From contig NZ_LT962687.1 in the NCBI RefSeq assembly GCF_900199635.1, positions 370,863-434,862 on the forward strand: a DNA stretch of 64,000 nt, in the 5' to 3' direction. The notes under the pieces were generated by a model. That model was not told where the DNA came from. It saw only the letters and a list, made by a program, of their open reading frames with translations, and made no database searches. Of this stretch, positions 17,694 through 25,650 are shown piece by piece (positions within the stretch are counted from its first letter, which is position 1; the number at the start of each line of letters is the position of its first letter). This DNA comes from Anaerotruncus massiliensis (ex Togo et al. 2026). GTDB lineage: Bacteria > Bacillota > Clostridia > Oscillospirales > Ruminococcaceae. The position numbers were made by a program, and so were the translations under genes.

Positions 17694-18718
17694 CAGCCTT
17701 TCACCTTCTTCCTCAGCATGATCCCGATCACGACGGGCGCGCCGACCACGGCGGTCACCGAGCTGATGCTCAGCTCCATGGGCGCGAAAAGGGTCCGCGC
17801 CGCCAGATCGCACCCCAGGCAGAAGATGGCGCCGCCCAAAAAGCAGACGGGGATGACGAGCAGGGGCCGGGAGGTCTTCAAAAACGACCGCACCAGATGC
17901 GGCACGGCGATCCCCACAAAGGAGATCGGCCCGGCGAAGGCGGTGACGCAGGCGCTCAGCACGCTCGAGAGCAGCACCAGCACGACGCGGAACGCCCGGA
18001 TGTTCACCCCCATGTTCTGCGCGTAGCTTTCGCCCAGCTGGTAGGCGCCGATCGGCTTGGAGAGCAGAAAGACGGCGGCCGAGGCGGCCAGCACGACGAC
18101 CGCCATCACCCGCACGTCCTCCCACGAAGCGCCGGAAAAGCTGCCGCGGGACCAGTTGTGGAGGTTCACGATGCTGGCGTCGTCGGCGAAGGCGACGATG
18201 AAGTCGGTGACCGCCGAGCAGATGTAGCCGATCATGACCCCGCTGACGATGAGCATCGACGACCGCCGGACCGCCCGCGCCATGAGCAGGACGAACCCCA
18301 TCGAGAGCATCGCGCCCGCGAAGGCGGCGGCGATCATGGCGGCGGAGCCGACCGAGCGGTAGCGGCTGAGCGCCAGCACCATAAGGATGGCGACCGTCAG
18401 CTTGGCACCGGACGAGATCCCCAGCACGTAGGGGCCGGCGATCGGGTTGTTGAAGAAGGTCTGCAGCAGGAATCCCGACAGCGAGAGCGCGCCGCCGAGC
18501 AGGACGCCCGCCGCGGCGCGGGGCAGCCGCACCTTCCAGATGATGCCGCGCGCCGTCTCGCCCCCCTCCCCGCGAAAGAGGATGCCGAGGATCTCCCGCA
18601 CCCCCACGGACACGCTGCCGACGCCGATGTTCAGCAGCGCGAGCGCGACGAAGAGGGCGGCGAAAGCCGCGAGCACGACGCAGTACCGCAGGCGCCGCCG
18701 GGCCGTTTCCTCTCTCAT
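17693..18718 (-). CDS. FecCD-family ABC transporter permease
   Basis: A 341-residue integral membrane permease of the FecCD/BtuC family for siderophores, haem or cobalamin. Many hydrophobic helices are visible, with the family motifs RLPRAAAGVLLGGALSLSG near residue 70 and GPISFVGIAVPHLVR near 260. The start at 18718 is 6 bases after GGGAGGAGG; ATG 18724 would leave no spacing. Encoded between the binding lipoprotein and the ATPase. Substrate cannot be read, but the neighbouring CbiK-type chelatase and cobalamin riboswitch favour a corrinoid, cobalt or other tetrapyrrole-related ligand over a plain siderophore. Confidence 0.93.
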   Translation of the reverse strand: MREETARRRLRYCVVLAAFAALFVALALLNIGVGSVSVGVREILGILFRGEGGETARGIIWKVRLPRAAAGVLLGGALSLSGFLLQTFFNNPIAGPYVLGISSGAKLTVAILMVLALSRYRSVGSAAMIAAAFAGAMLSMGFVLLMARAVRRSSMLIVSGVMIGYICSAVTDFIVAFADDASIVNLHNWSRGSFSGASWEDVRVMAVVVLAASAAVFLLSKPIGAYQLGESYAQNMGVNIRAFRVVLVLLSSVLSACVTAFAGPISFVGIAVPHLVRSFLKTSRPLLVIPVCFLGGAIFCLGCDLAARTLFAPMELSISSVTAVVGAPVVIGIMLRKKVKG

Positions 18719-18747
18719 TTCCATCCTCCTCCCGGCGCGCCGCGCCG

Positions 18748-19890
18748 TCATTGCAGCCGGTACAGGAAGCGCAGCCCGTCCGGGTCCTCCTCCGTGAGCA
18801 TCCGGCGGATGTCGGAGATCATCAGGCCGAACTGGGTCGTCTCCTGGAAAAGGTTCTTTTCGGTGCACCAGACGTTGCCGTTCTGCACCGCCCGGAAGTC
18901 CCGGAGCAGCCCGTTCTTGTCGATAAGCTCGCCGAGCGAGGAGAGCTCCCCGCCGATCGTGCTGTTGTAGATGATGTAGTCCGCGTCCCTGGCCGCCGCG
19001 TAGAACTGTTCCATCTCAAGGGGCACCGTGCTGGTGGCGCTGGCGGGGTCCCCGAGGTCCTTGAAGACGTAGTTCCCCCCCGCGAGCTCGATCATCTTCG
19101 TCACATAGTCGCCGGACTTCCTGGCGACGGCGTAGCCCGACGAGCTGATGTAGAAAAACGCGACCGTCTTCCCGGTGTTCTCCGCCCCGGCGGCCTCGTC
19201 CAGATAGGCGGCCTGCTCCGCGAAGAGCCGCTCGGCCTCGTCCTCCTTCCCGAGCAGCGCGCCGTAGAGCTTGATCCATTCGGTGCGCCCGAGGGGGTGG
19301 GGCTCATAGCTCGACTGGTCGACCAGCACCGGGATGCCGAGCTCCTCCAGCTTTTCCCGCACCTCCGGGACGTGGTTGATCATTGTGGATTCCACGGCGA
19401 GGCCGCAGGAACTGGACAGGATGCGCTCAAAGTCGGGCGCGTTGTATTTTCCCGCGTAGAGGATCTTCCCCGCGTCCATCGCCGCCCGCGCGCCCGGGAT
19501 ATACCAGTCGCCCGCCTTCGTCCCCGAAAGCCGGATGCTGCCGAGCCCGTCGAGCGCGTCGAAGAGGCACATCGCCGAGGTGGCGACGAGGTAGATGTTT
19601 TCGACCGGCCGGCGAAGGACGGTGATCTCCCCGTCGATCCCCTCCGGGGCCTCGCGGCCCTGCGGGACGGTGAGGAAGCGGCTGCCGTCCGAAATGGTGA
19701 TCAGCGTATAGCCGCCGGAATAGTAATCCACGCTGAAATTCTCCGCGTACCGCAGTTCCATGCTGCGCTCGGGCAGCCAGCCGTTGCCGAGCGCCCCCGG
19801 GCTCCCGGCGGCCGGGGCCCCGGCGCAGCCTGAAAGCGGGGTGAGGGCGAGCAGGAGGGCTGCGGCCAGGCAGGCCAGCCGCCGCTTCAC
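18748..19890 (-). CDS. ABC transporter substrate-binding lipoprotein (FecB/BtuF type)
   Basis: A 380-residue binding protein anchored by Cys22 in the lipobox LSGC. The fold is class III (helix backbone): an N-terminal lobe with TISDGSRFLTVP and IRLSGTKAGDWYIP, a linking helix, and a C-terminal lobe with VAFFYISSSGYAVAR and DADYIIYNSTIGG. It captures the ligand outside the membrane and delivers it to the permease encoded next. The GTG start overlaps the upstream stop (GTGA). Ligand is uncertain: metal chelate, haem or corrinoid. Confidence 0.88.
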   Translation of the reverse strand: MKRRLACLAAALLLALTPLSGCAGAPAAGSPGALGNGWLPERSMELRYAENFSVDYYSGGYTLITISDGSRFLTVPQGREAPEGIDGEITVLRRPVENIYLVATSAMCLFDALDGLGSIRLSGTKAGDWYIPGARAAMDAGKILYAGKYNAPDFERILSSSCGLAVESTMINHVPEVREKLEELGIPVLVDQSSYEPHPLGRTEWIKLYGALLGKEDEAERLFAEQAAYLDEAAGAENTGKTVAFFYISSSGYAVARKSGDYVTKMIELAGGNYVFKDLGDPASATSTVPLEMEQFYAAARDADYIIYNSTIGGELSSLGELIDKNGLLRDFRAVQNGNVWCTEKNLFQETTQFGLMISDIRRMLTEEDPDGLRFLYRLQ

Positions 19891-20789
19891 TGGGGCTCCG
19901 ACGGCACGGCCGTCGCGGAATCGAAGCGCAGCGTATAGTCGACGTCGTGGGGCTCGCTCATCGCGATTGTCCGCGCGCTGACCGCCATGTCCGCGTCCAG
20001 AACGACAGGGATTTCAAAGGTGGAATTCCCGCCGGCGGAGAGGGGCTCGTAATCCGTCCCGTCCACCCGCATGGACTCGTAGTAGGGGCTGCTCCACACG
20101 ATGACGGCCGTGGCCCTTCCGCCCGCGACCGTGACCGCCGCCGGGGACTCCACAGAGGCCCTGCCCGAGCCGCCCGACAGGGCCACGTCGACGAGGTACC
20201 GCCCGTCGGTGGGAAGCTTTCCCGGCGAGGCCGGCGAGACCGCCCCGGCGGGGAGCCCCGCGGAGTGGAAGACGAGGACCCGGTCGTACCACTTCTCCTT
20301 GCGGGTGCTCCACGCGGCGCAGTCGGTTTCCAGGTCGAGCGCGGCCACCGGGACCCGGTAGGCGTACCGGCCCTGATCGTCCTCGGTAAAATAGATGCAG
20401 TTGTCGTCCGTGTCGGCGAGCGCCTGCTCGCCGGTGCCCATATAGAGCTTTTCATAGCCCTTGCCGCCAAGCGTCAGCACCGCGGACATCTCCCCGTCCG
20501 CCACGGTGAGCTGTGCGTCGACGATCCGGAACATGGAGGAGCTTGAGGACACCTCGATCGGGTAGGTCCCCTCCTGAATCCGGTCGGCATAGACCGGCTC
20601 GGGGGCCTCCTCCCCGGGGCCTTCCCGCGCGTTTTCGGAGGCTTCCGGCTGGGAAGCGGGAGGCGCGCTCTCCGAGGACGCGGCCGGCGCGGACGTCGGG
20701 CTTTCGGCGCGCGGCGCCTCGGCCGCGCAGCCGGAAAAGAGGATGCAGGCCGCCAGCGCGGCCAGCAGAATCGTTCCAGTCTTTTTCAT
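19887..20789 (-). CDS. Secreted lipoprotein of the metal-chelate import operon
   Basis: A 300-residue lipoprotein (lipobox FSGC, Cys21) with a Ser/Pro/Glu-rich spacer to about residue 65. Two beta-rich segments follow: one beginning EGTYPIEVSSSSSMF, with TLGGKGYEKLYMG and YRVPVAALD, and a second with DGRYLVDVALSGGSGRA. The pattern resembles the iron-transport-associated/NEAT-like domains of Gram-positive haem receptors, but I cannot confirm the haem-binding residues. First gene of the importer operon, with its own promoter, overlapping the binding-protein gene by four bases. Probably an accessory receptor that passes ligand to the transporter. Confidence 0.7.
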   Translation of the reverse strand: MKKTGTILLAALAACILFSGCAAEAPRAESPTSAPAASSESAPPASQPEASENAREGPGEEAPEPVYADRIQEGTYPIEVSSSSSMFRIVDAQLTVADGEMSAVLTLGGKGYEKLYMGTGEQALADTDDNCIYFTEDDQGRYAYRVPVAALDLETDCAAWSTRKEKWYDRVLVFHSAGLPAGAVSPASPGKLPTDGRYLVDVALSGGSGRASVESPAAVTVAGGRATAVIVWSSPYYESMRVDGTDYEPLSAGGNSTFEIPVVLDADMAVSARTIAMSEPHDVDYTLRFDSATAVPSEPQ

Positions 20790-20848
20790 CGGGTGATACT
20801 CCTTTTTCGATCCCCCGGGTAAAGGCCGGGGAATTCCCTGCGATTGCT

Positions 20849-20877
20849 ATTTTACCCGGAAGGCGGGCGCTTGTCAA
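20849..20877 (-). promoter_or_regulatory. Promoter of the importer operon
   Basis: On the minus strand TTGACA (20877-20872), a 17-base spacer and TAAAAT (20854-20849) lie about 60 bases upstream of the lipoprotein start. The operon therefore does not depend on the riboswitch transcript. Confidence 0.8.
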
Positions 20878-20903
20878 AATCCGCCGGGCCGTCCCCAAAA
20901 ATG

Positions 20904-20946
20904 AAAAACGCCAAAACCCGCGCCCGGCCGGTTTCGGCGTTTTTTT
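20904..20946. terminator. Terminator after the chelatase gene
   Basis: AACGCC/GGCGTT and AAACC/GGTTT arms form a hairpin flanked by an A-run on one side and a T-run on the other, so it can work on both strands. It separates the chelatase gene from the importer operon. Confidence 0.75.
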
Positions 20947-20985
20947 GGCGGGGCGCGGCAGGCCGCGCCCCGCCCGGCTGCGGGA

Positions 20986-21945
20986 TTACTGCGCGATCAG
21001 CGCGCCCACATGCTCGACGAACATGTTTTGGATCTCCTCGTACTGGCCGAGGCCCCTGAGGACGCACTCGACCTCAAAGCCCGCCTGCTCAAAAGTGGTT
21101 TTCCACGAGCCCTCTTCGTCCCCCGCCATGTCGTTGTTGGCGTGGTCGCCCGCGACGATCATGAGCGGCAGCAGGACCACCTTTTTCGCGCCGGAATCCT
21201 GGACAAGCGCGAGGACGTCGTCCAGCGAGGGGGTGGCCTCGACGGTGCCGATGAAGTAGTTGCCGTAGCCCGCGGCGGTCAGGTGCTGCTGGAGCTTGGC
21301 ATAGGTGGCGTTCGCCTCGTGCTCGGTGCCGTGGCCCATAAAGACCACCGCGGTGCCCTCGGCGTCATAGTCCTTTGTCTCGCCGGTGATGATCGAGACG
21401 ACCTCGTCGTAATCCGCGTCGGAGACGAGCAGCGGACTGCCGACCTTGAAGCTGTCAAATTTGTCCGCGTAGGGGGTGACCTCCGCGACCACGTCGTCGT
21501 ACTCGAAGCCGCTCATGACATGGGTGGGCTGTACCACGACCTCCCTGACGCCGTCGGAAACGAGCCGGTCCATCGCCTCGGTCACGTTGTCGATTGCGAT
21601 GCCGTCGCGCTTTTTGAGCTTGTCGATGATGATCTGGCTCGTGAAGGCGCGGCGGACCTCATAGTCGGGATAGGCCGCCTGGAGCTTCTGCTCGATGCTG
21701 CCGATCGAAAGGTCGCGGTTGTCGTTATAGCTGGTGCCAAAGCTGGTCACGAGCAGGACCTTGTCGGCCGCCGCCGGGGCGGCCTCTTCGGGCGCGGGCT
21801 CCTCACCGGCGGAACTCGCGGGGGCGGCGGGGGCCTCGCTCTCGCCGGGTGCGGCCGCCGGGGCGCTGGAGCAGCCCGCGAACGCGAGCAGGCCGAGCGA
21901 CAGGGACAGGATCAAAGCCAGGGTCCTTTTAGCGCGCATGTTCAT
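20986..21945 (-). CDS. cbiK: Surface-anchored CbiK-type sirohydrochlorin cobaltochelatase
   Basis: A 319-residue protein whose mature part matches anaerobic cobaltochelatase CbiK: VLLVTSFGTSYNDNR at the start, a conserved metal-site histidine in VVQPTHVMSG, FMGHGTEH, and LLPLMIVAGDHANNDM. These enzymes insert Co2+ (or Fe2+) into sirohydrochlorin. Unusually it has a signal peptide with lipobox FAGC (Cys25) and an Ala/Glu/Pro-rich linker to about residue 55, so it should act outside the membrane; exported CbiK is known from Desulfovibrio. It sits behind a cobalamin riboswitch and terminator and may act as a metal or tetrapyrrole handling protein for the adjacent importer. RBS AGGAG is 9 bases upstream. 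Confidence 0.87.
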   Translation of the reverse strand: MNMRAKRTLALILSLSLGLLAFAGCSSAPAAAPGESEAPAAPASSAGEEPAPEEAAPAAADKVLLVTSFGTSYNDNRDLSIGSIEQKLQAAYPDYEVRRAFTSQIIIDKLKKRDGIAIDNVTEAMDRLVSDGVREVVVQPTHVMSGFEYDDVVAEVTPYADKFDSFKVGSPLLVSDADYDEVVSIITGETKDYDAEGTAVVFMGHGTEHEANATYAKLQQHLTAAGYGNYFIGTVEATPSLDDVLALVQDSGAKKVVLLPLMIVAGDHANNDMAGDEEGSWKTTFEQAGFEVECVLRGLGQYEEIQNMFVEHVGALIAQ

Positions 21946-22013
21946 TTTTATTTCTCCTTCTCATTGCGGTTTCCCAATTGAAGCCCGGAGGGGTCCCCGG
22001 GCAAAACGGGTCG

Positions 22014-22045
22014 AAAAAAACGTCCGCGGCCAACCCGCGGACGTT
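22014..22045 (-). terminator. Riboswitch expression-platform terminator
   Basis: An 11-bp stem (CCGCGGACG arm at 22035-22043 with CGTCCGCGG at 22021-22029, extended by two A-T pairs) is followed on the minus strand by seven T. It lies between the cobalamin aptamer and the chelatase start, as expected for transcriptional attenuation. Confidence 0.85.
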
Positions 22046-22154
22046 CCTTCCAACACAAAGACAAGACATACCCGGAGCAAAAACGGCCGGCATGCCTCAA
22101 ATCCTGTCCAGAACCCCGGTAGTCCGCGGGGCTGCACGCGCCGCGCGCTCCGCG

Positions 22155-22330
22155 CGGCAGGGGGACAGGCAAGTATTCTGACTGATCACCCGCGTCCGGT
22201 CCGGACGCAGGGGCCGGCGCCTTCCCGGAATCTTTTCCAGTGGCGTCCGCCGGCCCGGCGGTGAAACACAGCAACGGCCTTGCGTGGGAATCGCACCCAG
22301 CTTCCATAACCTGTCTCCACTATGAAGTTG
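22155..22330 (-). ncRNA. Cobalamin riboswitch
   Basis: Read on the minus strand, the 5' part has GGAAGCTGGGTGCGATTCCC followed by ACGC, then GCCACTGG, GGGAAGGCG, and finally the B12 box AGTCAGAATACTTGCCTGTC (22183-22164). These are the conserved blocks of the AdoCbl aptamer in the right order. A terminator follows before the CbiK-type gene, implying that high cobalamin turns the gene off. The boundaries are approximate. Confidence 0.93.
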
Positions 22331-22335
22331 ATGTC

Positions 22336-22365
22336 AGTATAGCACCGGGGGATTCCGTTTGTCAA
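22336..22365 (-). promoter_or_regulatory. Promoter of the riboswitch-cbiK transcript
   Basis: TTGACA (22365-22360) and TATACT (22341-22336) on the minus strand with an 18-base spacer sit just upstream of the aptamer. Confidence 0.8.
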
Positions 22366-22380
22366 TCCGCCTATCCGCGC

Positions 22381-22420
22381 AAAAAGGCCGGGCCGGCGGG
22401 ACCTGTCCCGCCGGCCCGGC
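22381..22420 (-). terminator. Terminator of the SorC sugar operon
   Basis: A 15-bp GC-rich perfect inverted repeat (22388-22402 with 22405-22419) is followed on the minus strand by five T, 16 bases beyond the kinase stop. Confidence 0.88.
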
Positions 22421-22435
22421 AGTAGCGGCTGTTCG

Positions 22436-23914
22436 TCAGTCGCCGCAGAGGGTTTTCAGCGCGGGGTATACCCGCAGGTAGCGGGGATAGACCCGGTTAT
22501 ACCGCTCGACGTTTGCGGGGACCGGGTCGTAGCGCACGCAGTTGTCCGAGCCCTGCAGGGTGTCGGTGAATTCGGTGTAGTCCCCGATCTCCCCCTGCGC
22601 GACCAGCACCGACGCCGCGATGGCGACCGCGGGCAGGTAGTCGGAGTTCCGGTAGACGTGTACGGGATGCCCCAGCACGTCCGCGAGGATCTGGCACCAG
22701 ACGGGGGTGCGGGCGCCGCCGCCGATCAGGGAGATTTTACCGGGGACCCGCCCGATGCTCTCGATCCCCTGCCGGATGGAGAAGGCGACCCCCTCCAGCG
22801 CGCTGCGCGCGAGGTCCTGCTTGGTGGTCTCGGGGGTGACGCCCACATAGCCGCCCCGGATTTGGGTGTCCACGACGGGGAACCGCTCCCCCACGAGGTA
22901 GGGCAGGAACATCGTCCCGTGGCTGCCCGCCTCGCTCTCTTCCAGCAGCCGGTCCACATAGTCGTATTTCCCCTGCTCGCTGGGCGCGAGGGCCCGGCTG
23001 ACCCACTTGTGCACGTTGCCCGCGTTGAAGAAGGGGACCACGTTGATATAGACGCCCTCCGGCATGGCCGCGAGGTTGAAGACGTCGCCCTTGGGCAGCA
23101 CGTCGTCCGAGACGCAGGCCACCCAGCCGGAGGTGCCGAGATTGATGTTGAATTCGCCGTCGGCGGAGATGCCGCTGGCGAGCGTCGTGGCGCCCGCGTC
23201 GCCGGTGCCGGTGTAGACCGGCGTGCCGGGCAGGTACCCCGTCTCCGCCGCCGCCCCGGGCGTCACCGCGCCCGCCTGCTCGTGGGCGTAGCGCAGCCGC
23301 GGGAGCTTTCCGGAATCCAGCCCGGCCGCCTCCATCCAGGCGGTGTTCCAGCGCTTTTCATGGATGTCCATGAGCCCCGCGGTGGCCGATGCGGTCACGT
23401 CGCTGACGAATTCGCCCGTCAGCCGCGCGATGCAGTAGTCCTTGGAGCTGATGAGCACCTTTTCGGCCGCCCGGTAGGCGCCAGGGTTCTGCTCCTTGAG
23501 CCAGAGCAGCTTTGGGAAGGGGAGGGAGCCGTCGAACTGGTTGCCGGTGCTCCGGACAAGCTCCTCCCGGCCGATCAGCGCGGCGAGCCGCTCGGCCTCC
23601 GCCCCGGCGCGCCCGTCGGAATAGAGGATCGCGTTGCAGGTGGGGCGCAGGTCCCCGTCCACGGGGATGAGGTCCTGCATCTGCCCGCTCATGACGATCC
23701 CGCGCACGTCGCCGGGGGAGATCCCCCCCGCGAAGAAGGCGCGGGAGATCTCGCGAACCGCCGCGTACCAGGAGAGGGGGTCCTGCTCCCGCCGGCCCCC
23801 CTCGGAAAAGGTCTCGATCTCCACGCTCTTTTCACAGGCGCAGGCGTTGTCCTCCGAGAGGAGGACCCCCTTTACCGCCGTGGTGCCGATGTCGAAGGTT
23901 GCGATATACCGCAT
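22436..23914 (-). CDS. FGGY-family carbohydrate kinase (xylulokinase-like)
   Basis: A 492-residue sugar kinase, last gene of the SorC-controlled operon. It starts with the phosphate loop TFDIGTTAVKGVLL, has SGQMQDL where xylulokinases have GQMHG, Asp239 in YTGTGDAGATT as the likely catalytic residue, and LIGGGARTPVWCQILADVLG at the adenosine site. GGGAGG lies about 7 bases before the ATG, and the first 43 bases overlap the end of the TrpA-like gene. It probably phosphorylates the sugar brought in by the ribose-type ABC importer; the ketose identity is unknown. Confidence 0.88.
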   Translation of the reverse strand: MRYIATFDIGTTAVKGVLLSEDNACACEKSVEIETFSEGGRREQDPLSWYAAVREISRAFFAGGISPGDVRGIVMSGQMQDLIPVDGDLRPTCNAILYSDGRAGAEAERLAALIGREELVRSTGNQFDGSLPFPKLLWLKEQNPGAYRAAEKVLISSKDYCIARLTGEFVSDVTASATAGLMDIHEKRWNTAWMEAAGLDSGKLPRLRYAHEQAGAVTPGAAAETGYLPGTPVYTGTGDAGATTLASGISADGEFNINLGTSGWVACVSDDVLPKGDVFNLAAMPEGVYINVVPFFNAGNVHKWVSRALAPSEQGKYDYVDRLLEESEAGSHGTMFLPYLVGERFPVVDTQIRGGYVGVTPETTKQDLARSALEGVAFSIRQGIESIGRVPGKISLIGGGARTPVWCQILADVLGHPVHVYRNSDYLPAVAIAASVLVAQGEIGDYTEFTDTLQGSDNCVRYDPVPANVERYNRVYPRYLRVYPALKTLCGD

Positions 23915-24684
23915 CGAATTCCTCCCGCTCTTGCCGCCGCCTTGAGCTCCTTTACAAAGGCGTAAAGCGCCTCGGGCGACTCGTTGAGTTTTTTCATCAG
24001 GGCGGTGCCGACGATGGCCCCGTCGAAGCCCGCCGACAGAAGCTCCGCGACCCGCTGGGGGGTGCTGATGCCGAAGCCGGCGAACGCCCGGACGTGGGGA
24101 TGGGTGTGGGCCCGGGAAAGGGGCCCGCCGAAATCCTCCGCCAGCACCGGCATTCCGGTGCGGCCCGCGTAGAGCTGCTGGTAGATCAATGAAAACCGGT
24201 CGAAGCAGTCCTCCAGCTCCCGCGCGGACATCTCGGGATTGGTGAAGCCGAGCACGTCGGTCCCGAGCGGCGCCAGCTCCCCGGCGAGGCTGTACCGCTC
24301 CTCCGGCGTCATGTCGGGGATGACGAAGGCGTCCGCAAGGTCGGCCTCCGCCATGGCGCGGCAGACGCCCGACGGCAGAAGGTCGTCGCGGTACCCCATC
24401 ACCCAGATCGGGCATTCCACGGCGCCGCGCAGCGCCCTCCAGTAGCCGAGGTCGCGGCAGATCGAATGATCCGCGAGGGTGTGCGCGTGCTGGATGACCT
24501 CCCCGTCCGAGCTCGGGTCGGCGGCGGGGAAGCCCACCTCGAGGATGTCGAGCCCCGTCCTTTCACATTCCGCGGCGGTTTCCAGGAAACGCTCCCGGTC
24601 GGGGTAGCCGGCCAGCAGGTAGCCCACCAGCAGGCCGGGGCGGCCCACCGCCGCGAGGTTGCGCGGATTGACGATCTCCCTCAC
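23872..24684 (-). CDS. Tryptophan synthase alpha-like (TrpA-fold) aldolase in a sugar operon
   Basis: A 270-residue TIM-barrel protein aligned by eye to TrpA. ILEVGFPAADPSSDGEVIQ matches the TrpA active-site block, with Glu49 and Asp60 at exactly the positions of the two catalytic acids of Salmonella TrpA; GFGISTPQRVAELL and GAIVGTALMKKL match the phosphate-binding end. TrpA splits indole-glycerol phosphate by a retro-aldol reaction. No trpB or other trp gene is nearby; neighbours are a sugar ABC importer and an FGGY kinase. I infer a retro-aldolase or isomerase acting on a sugar phosphate. Start overlaps the permease stop (ATGA). Confidence 0.82.
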   Translation of the reverse strand: MREIVNPRNLAAVGRPGLLVGYLLAGYPDRERFLETAAECERTGLDILEVGFPAADPSSDGEVIQHAHTLADHSICRDLGYWRALRGAVECPIWVMGYRDDLLPSGVCRAMAEADLADAFVIPDMTPEERYSLAGELAPLGTDVLGFTNPEMSARELEDCFDRFSLIYQQLYAGRTGMPVLAEDFGGPLSRAHTHPHVRAFAGFGISTPQRVAELLSAGFDGAIVGTALMKKLNESPEALYAFVKELKAAARAGGIRCGISQPSTSAPRR

Positions 24685-25634
24685 TTGGCATCACCGCGCC
24701 CAATCTTCTGAACCACGACCGCCAGAATGATGATGCAGCCGGTCAGCAGGTCCTGCATGAAGGTGGGGACCTGCAAAATGGTCAGGCCGTTGGCGAGCAC
24801 GCCGAGGATCGCGGCGCCCACGAAGGTGCCCCAGATGTTGGGCACGCCCTCGCGGAAGACGGTGCGTCCGAGGAAGGCGGCGGCGTAGGACTGCAAAAAC
24901 AGCCCGTCCCCGCCGGTCGGGTGCGCCGAGCCCAGCCGGGAGGCCATCAGCACGCCGGTGAGGGCGGCCAGCGAGGCGCACAGGGCGAAGGCGAGGTTCT
25001 TATACTTCTTGACGTTGATGCCGGACACCTGGGAGGCCGCCTCGTTGCCGCCGATGGCGTAGAGCTTGCGGCCGAAGGCGGTGTGGCGCATCACAAACCA
25101 GAAGACCACCGTGAGCAGAAGCATGATGATCGAGAGGATGGGCGCGCCGAGCACCGTTTTGGTGCCGACGTAGGTGAAGCTCTTGGGGATGTCCTGGAAG
25201 ACGGTCGCGCCCCCGGTGAACCAGAAGGTGAAGCCGCCCAGGATGGTGCTCATCGCGAGCGTGGTGATGAAGGAGAGCACCCGGAACTTGGTGACGATCC
25301 AGCCGTTCACGAAGCCGATGGCAAAGCAGATGACCACCGGCGCGATGAAGCAGAGGAAGATCGGCGCGCCCGCCACCGCCATCTTGGCGCCGATGACGCC
25401 GCCGAGGCTCGCCAGGGCGCCGACCGAGAGGTCGAACTCCTCGACCGACATCACGAGGGTGGCGCCCAGCGCGATGATGACCAGCAGCGAAATCTGCCGG
25501 GTGATGTTGACGAGGTTGCCCATCGTGAAGAAGGCGTCCGGGCGCATGACGCTGAATACAATGACGATCAGAATGCCCGCAAAGATCGTGCCATACGCCC
25601 TGAGCAGTTCTGAAACGCCTGCTTTCTGTTTCAT
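24681..25634 (-). CDS. Ribose-type sugar ABC transporter permease
   Basis: A 317-residue RbsC/XylH-type permease (BPD_transp_2). About eight to ten hydrophobic helices are visible, with the family pattern GATLVMSVEEFDLSVGALASLGGVIGA near residue 65 and ALCASLAALTGVLMASRLGSAHPTGGDG near 210, then FREGVPNIWGTFVGAAILGVL. GGGAGGA lies 7 bases before the ATG at 25634. Works with the ATPase and binding protein encoded immediately upstream; carries a monosaccharide or related compound such as autoinducer-2. Confidence 0.93.
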   Translation of the reverse strand: MKQKAGVSELLRAYGTIFAGILIVIVFSVMRPDAFFTMGNLVNITRQISLLVIIALGATLVMSVEEFDLSVGALASLGGVIGAKMAVAGAPIFLCFIAPVVICFAIGFVNGWIVTKFRVLSFITTLAMSTILGGFTFWFTGGATVFQDIPKSFTYVGTKTVLGAPILSIIMLLLTVVFWFVMRHTAFGRKLYAIGGNEAASQVSGINVKKYKNLAFALCASLAALTGVLMASRLGSAHPTGGDGLFLQSYAAAFLGRTVFREGVPNIWGTFVGAAILGVLANGLTILQVPTFMQDLLTGCIIILAVVVQKIGRGDAK

Positions 25635-25650
25635 ATTGATTCCTCCCTGC

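Noticed and set aside
23872-24684. Tryptophan biosynthesis gene trpA
   Set aside because: No trpB or other trp gene is nearby; the gene is locked by overlaps into a sugar import and kinase operon.
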